Shown: positions 61,524 through 64,000 of the stretch, piece after piece
Layout of the letters: each line of letters starts with the position of its first letter
Position numbering within the stretch: the stretch's first letter is position 1
Assembly (NCBI GenBank): GCA_938009235.1
Contig: CALLIK010000006.1
Location: 1 to 64,000 of the forward strand
Source: an uncultured Caulobacterales bacterium
GTDB lineage: Bacteria > Pseudomonadota > Alphaproteobacteria > Caulobacterales > Maricaulaceae
Reading direction: 5' to 3'
Length of the DNA: 64,000 nucleotides
Made by a program: the position numbers and the translations under genes
Notes under the pieces: model-generated
The model's input: only the letters and a program-made list of their open reading frames with translations
Told to the model about the DNA's origin: nothing
Database searches by the model: none

Positions 61524-63685
61524 TGAGAACGGCTACACTCGCTGCGGCGATCATGGGTCTTGCGGCCTGCGCTCCGCAAGCCAATCAGACTGCGCCGTCA
61601 AATGCAGTGCAGGGCTCTGGCTTCGATCAGACACTCGCGGCAGCGCAAGCGAAGATAAACGCCGCGATGGCTGCGCCTTTGACTGTGCCCGTTCCAAAAG
61701 ATCCGGGCGGGGGCTATACCCACGAAACCCACAAAGCGAATGGGTTTATGCTCTATGATGTTGGACAGCTCTACAAACTGACCGGTGATAAGAAATATGC
61801 AGAGTTCGCAGGGCAAGCCATCCTGGACTATGCAGACGTTTATCCAAGTTGGGGTCTCCATCCAGCGGCGAAAGAACAATCCCCAGGACGTATGTTCTGG
61901 CAGAACTTAAATGAAAGCATGTTTCTGCTGAATATCTCTCAAACCTATGATGCCATAAAAGATACGCTCGCAGACGAACAGCGAGAGAAAATTGAAACGG
62001 ACTTGCTCCGAAATATGGCTGACTTCTTATCCGTAGGCGCGCCAGAAACATTCAATAAGGTCCATAATCATGGGACATGGGCAACAGCGGCCGTTGGCCT
62101 AACTGGCTATGCGATTGGTGATGATGAGTATGTTGAACAGGCTTTGTTGGGTTTAGATAAATCCGGAGATGCGGGCTTCATTAAGCAAATGGATGTTCTG
62201 TTTTCCCCTGATGGGTATTACAATGAGGGACCATATTACCACCGTTTCGCACTCAAGCCATTTATTATATTCGCACAAGCCGTGCAGAAAAATAATCCAG
62301 AACGTAAGATTTTTGAAAAACGTGACGGCATCCTAAAAACAGCGACATACTCTTTAGTTCATCAGAGTTACGGCGGTCTGTTCTTCCCGATCAATGATGC
62401 CATCAAAGAAAAAGGCATTCGGACAGATGAACTTTTGAACGCTGTAGCCATTGTGTATGACCTAACGGGCGATACGGGATTGCTCTCAATTGCCGCCGAA
62501 CAGGACACTTTTGTTCTGACACCGGAAAGCCGAAAATTAGCACGGGATTTAGCCGCAGGTAAGGCGACGCCATTTGAATATAAATCCATGCGGCTTGGTG
62601 ACGGGCAACAAGGCACCGAAGGCGCACTTGATATTTTGCGGGCTTCTGCGGATCCAAAGGGATTGGCTGTTGTCGCAAAGAATACATCCCAAGGTCTTGG
62701 ACATGGGCATTTCGATAAAATGGGCTTGATTGTCTATGATGCTGGCTATGAAATATTGCGAGATTATGGCGCAGCGCGTTTCTTGAATATTGAAGCCAAA
62801 TATGGCGGACATTATCTGCCTGAAAACAACAGTTACGCAAAACAAACCGTCGCGCATAATGCGCTCGTCGTAGACGAGACGAGCCATTTCAATGGCAGTG
62901 TGGCACTTGGCAATCAACATGCTCCTACGCTCGGTAGTTTCGTCAATGAAGACGGTTTGAAGATTACATCAGCAGAAATTTCGACAGCCTATAAGGATGT
63001 CAGAATTGGCCGTACGGTTGCTATGATCGAAGATGCGGCTTTCTCTGGACCTGTCATTATTGATCTCATGGAAGCGCATGCAGACGGCACGCATACGTAT
63101 GATTTGCCGTTCCATTATAATGGTCATTTGATTGAAACGAATTTCAAGGTTCAAGCCGATCCTTTAACCCGTGCTCCGCTCGGTGATAAGAATGGCTATC
63201 AGTATCTTTGGAATGTTGCAGAGGCCAAGCCAGTTGATGGTTTGTCGCAAGTGACATGGTTGCTCGATAGAAAATTCTATAGTGTCTCTTCCGCTGTTCC
63301 TGCGGGCACGAAAGTTGTGTTTACGCAAATTGGTGCGAATGATCCGAATTTCAATTTGAAACCTGAGCCTGGATTTATGCTCCGCGCGAAAACGAATGAT
63401 GGCGTATCTTTTGTGTCAGTCATCGAACCGCATGGGGATTATAACCCAACTGTCGAATATACGATTGGCAGCCATAGCGCGGTGAAATCTGTTTCGCATT
63501 TTGAGGCGGGCCGGGATGAGCTTGTCGTCATTGAGACGAAAGATGGCCAAACGGTCGCACTTGGTCTCGCGGGTGATGAAAATCCATCCTTGACGCACAG
63601 TGTTGATGTGAACGGAAAGACGATGAGTTGGACTGGGGCTTACAAGCTCTTTAATTCTGAAGCGCATCTTGCGGCTCAAGAATAA
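61520..63685 (+). CDS. Polysaccharide lyase family 17 (oligoalginate lyase), lipoprotein
   Basis: A 721-residue exolytic alginate lyase with lipoprotein signal MMRTATLAAAIMGLAAC. The (alpha/alpha) toroid domain has the Asn-His pair in FNKVHNHGTWATAAVGLTGY (about residue 184) and the catalytic Tyr in FSPDGYYNEGPYYHRFALKP (about 239); a further active-site His is in GLGHGHFDKMGLIVYD (about 394). A heparinase II/III-like beta-sandwich follows. PL17 enzymes release 4-deoxy-L-erythro-5-hexoseulose uronate from oligomers made by PL6. The ATG overlaps the PL6 stop by 4 bases. Confidence 0.95.
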   Translation: MMRTATLAAAIMGLAACAPQANQTAPSNAVQGSGFDQTLAAAQAKINAAMAAPLTVPVPKDPGGGYTHETHKANGFMLYDVGQLYKLTGDKKYAEFAGQAILDYADVYPSWGLHPAAKEQSPGRMFWQNLNESMFLLNISQTYDAIKDTLADEQREKIETDLLRNMADFLSVGAPETFNKVHNHGTWATAAVGLTGYAIGDDEYVEQALLGLDKSGDAGFIKQMDVLFSPDGYYNEGPYYHRFALKPFIIFAQAVQKNNPERKIFEKRDGILKTATYSLVHQSYGGLFFPINDAIKEKGIRTDELLNAVAIVYDLTGDTGLLSIAAEQDTFVLTPESRKLARDLAAGKATPFEYKSMRLGDGQQGTEGALDILRASADPKGLAVVAKNTSQGLGHGHFDKMGLIVYDAGYEILRDYGAARFLNIEAKYGGHYLPENNSYAKQTVAHNALVVDETSHFNGSVALGNQHAPTLGSFVNEDGLKITSAEISTAYKDVRIGRTVAMIEDAAFSGPVIIDLMEAHADGTHTYDLPFHYNGHLIETNFKVQADPLTRAPLGDKNGYQYLWNVAEAKPVDGLSQVTWLLDRKFYSVSSAVPAGTKVVFTQIGANDPNFNLKPEPGFMLRAKTNDGVSFVSVIEPHGDYNPTVEYTIGSHSAVKSVSHFEAGRDELVVIETKDGQTVALGLAGDENPSLTHSVDVNGKTMSWTGAYKLFNSEAHLAAQE

Positions 63686-63734
63686 TGAAGTACATAGTCA
63701 TGGATTATAAGAAAAATAAAAAAGGGGAAGTGTA

Positions 63735-64000
63735 ATGAAAGTTGCAAATGACACGACAGACGGAGGAGGCAAAAAACGCTTCTTATCGGGAAAACTTCGT
63801 TGGGCCGTTGTTGGCCTGGTCGCACTCGCTACCGTAATCAATTACATTGACCGCCAAACACTAAGCGTGCTCTGGCCAACAGAGATCGCACCAGAGTTGT
63901 TCCCTGATATGGATGCAGATGGGCATAAAAGTATATATGCGACAATCTCAATTGTCTTCGTCTTTGCCTACGCTTTTGGCCAAGCAATTTTCGGTAAAAT
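63735..64000 (+). CDS. MFS transporter of the hexuronate (ExuT-like) type, N-terminal part (cut by window end)
   Basis: ATG 63735, 9 bases behind AAAGGGGAAG, opens a frame that runs off the window. The first 88 residues show a short polar N-terminus, then LRWAVVGLVALATVINYIDR QTLSVLW, the typical first helix and 'NYIDRQTLSV' signature of anion:cation symporters such as ExuT and DgoT, and a second helix (ISIVFVFAYAFGQAIFGK). Expected to import monomeric uronates released by the lyases into the cytoplasm. Third gene of the PL6-PL17 operon. Confidence 0.88.
   Translation, partial: MKVANDTTDGGGKKRFLSGKLRWAVVGLVALATVINYIDRQTLSVLWPTEIAPELFPDMDADGHKSIYATISIVFVFAYAFGQAIFGK

Noticed and set aside
1-64000. 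CRISPR arrays, prophage or secretion-system loci
   Set aside because: No regularly spaced repeats, no phage structural genes and no such gene sets were seen.

Overview
The window looks like the chromosome of a marine, stalked or prosthecate-type alphaproteobacterium, most likely Maricaulales/Hyphomonadaceae-Robiginitomaculaceae relatives (inference). Reasons: the order trmL-hemF next to a bacterial petABC operon followed by mtnP; the neighbourhood ubiB-coaBC-dut-moeB; a CtrA-type TTAA-N7-TTAA box; a TonB-dependent receptor of the Xanthomonas/Caulobacter class; and alginate degradation genes. Base composition is moderate in the housekeeping part and clearly more AT-rich at about 38.3-49 kb.

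Layout. 0-0.13 kb: truncated end of an IS30-type element. 0.2-8.9 kb, minus strand: two secreted proteins, fabI, then fabA-fabB with a double hairpin behind them, then a tight run trmL, DUF2891 lipoprotein, hemF, small lipoprotein, HAD hydrolase, TPR protein. 9.1-12.9 kb, plus strand: petA-petB-petC with a clean terminator, then mtnP. 12.9-21 kb: SH3 protein, D-2-hydroxyacid dehydrogenase, small CtrA-box gene, moeB/cysK pair, GH5 glycosidase, and an overlapping coaBC-(secreted protein)-dut-lipoprotein operon. 21-26.7 kb: a DUF3857/transglutaminase protein, two adjacent broken genes, then ubiB. 26.8-38.2 kb: TadG-like vWA protein, aminotransferase, CBS protein, a gene-poor 590 bp stretch with a strong inverted repeat, SIMPL lipoprotein, SDR plus acyl-CoA carboxyltransferase, glpD (with a sterol-desaturase-family gene and a degenerate GT51-like gene) divergent from glpK, and one tRNA with anticodon CAT.

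38.4-49 kb is an accessory stretch: FkbM methyltransferase, acyltransferase-3/SGNH protein, nucleotide-sugar epimerase, an ovothiol-type cluster (PLP lyase, OvoA with built-in methyltransferase, and a tightly linked ATP-grasp ligase), a JmjC/cupin-like oxygenase and a decayed ECF sigma gene.

49-64 kb is a carbohydrate-utilisation locus for alginate/uronates: AGE-family isomerase with an Nramp-fold transporter, divergent from uxuB-uxuA; a large TonB-dependent receptor; a FadR-type GntR regulator; PL6 and PL17 alginate lyases (both lipoproteins); and an MFS transporter cut by the window end. Palindromes built on ATTGGT/ACCAAT sit in front of the receptor, the regulator and the lyase genes and suggest one regulon. 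The expected model is: surface lyase cuts alginate, the receptor imports oligomers, PL17 releases monomers, the MFS protein brings them into the cytoplasm, and UxuB/UxuA (perhaps with the AGE isomerase) feed uronates to 2-keto-3-deoxygluconate. The most novel-looking items are the ATP-grasp enzyme in the ovothiol cluster and the metal-motif-less Nramp homologue in the uronate locus.
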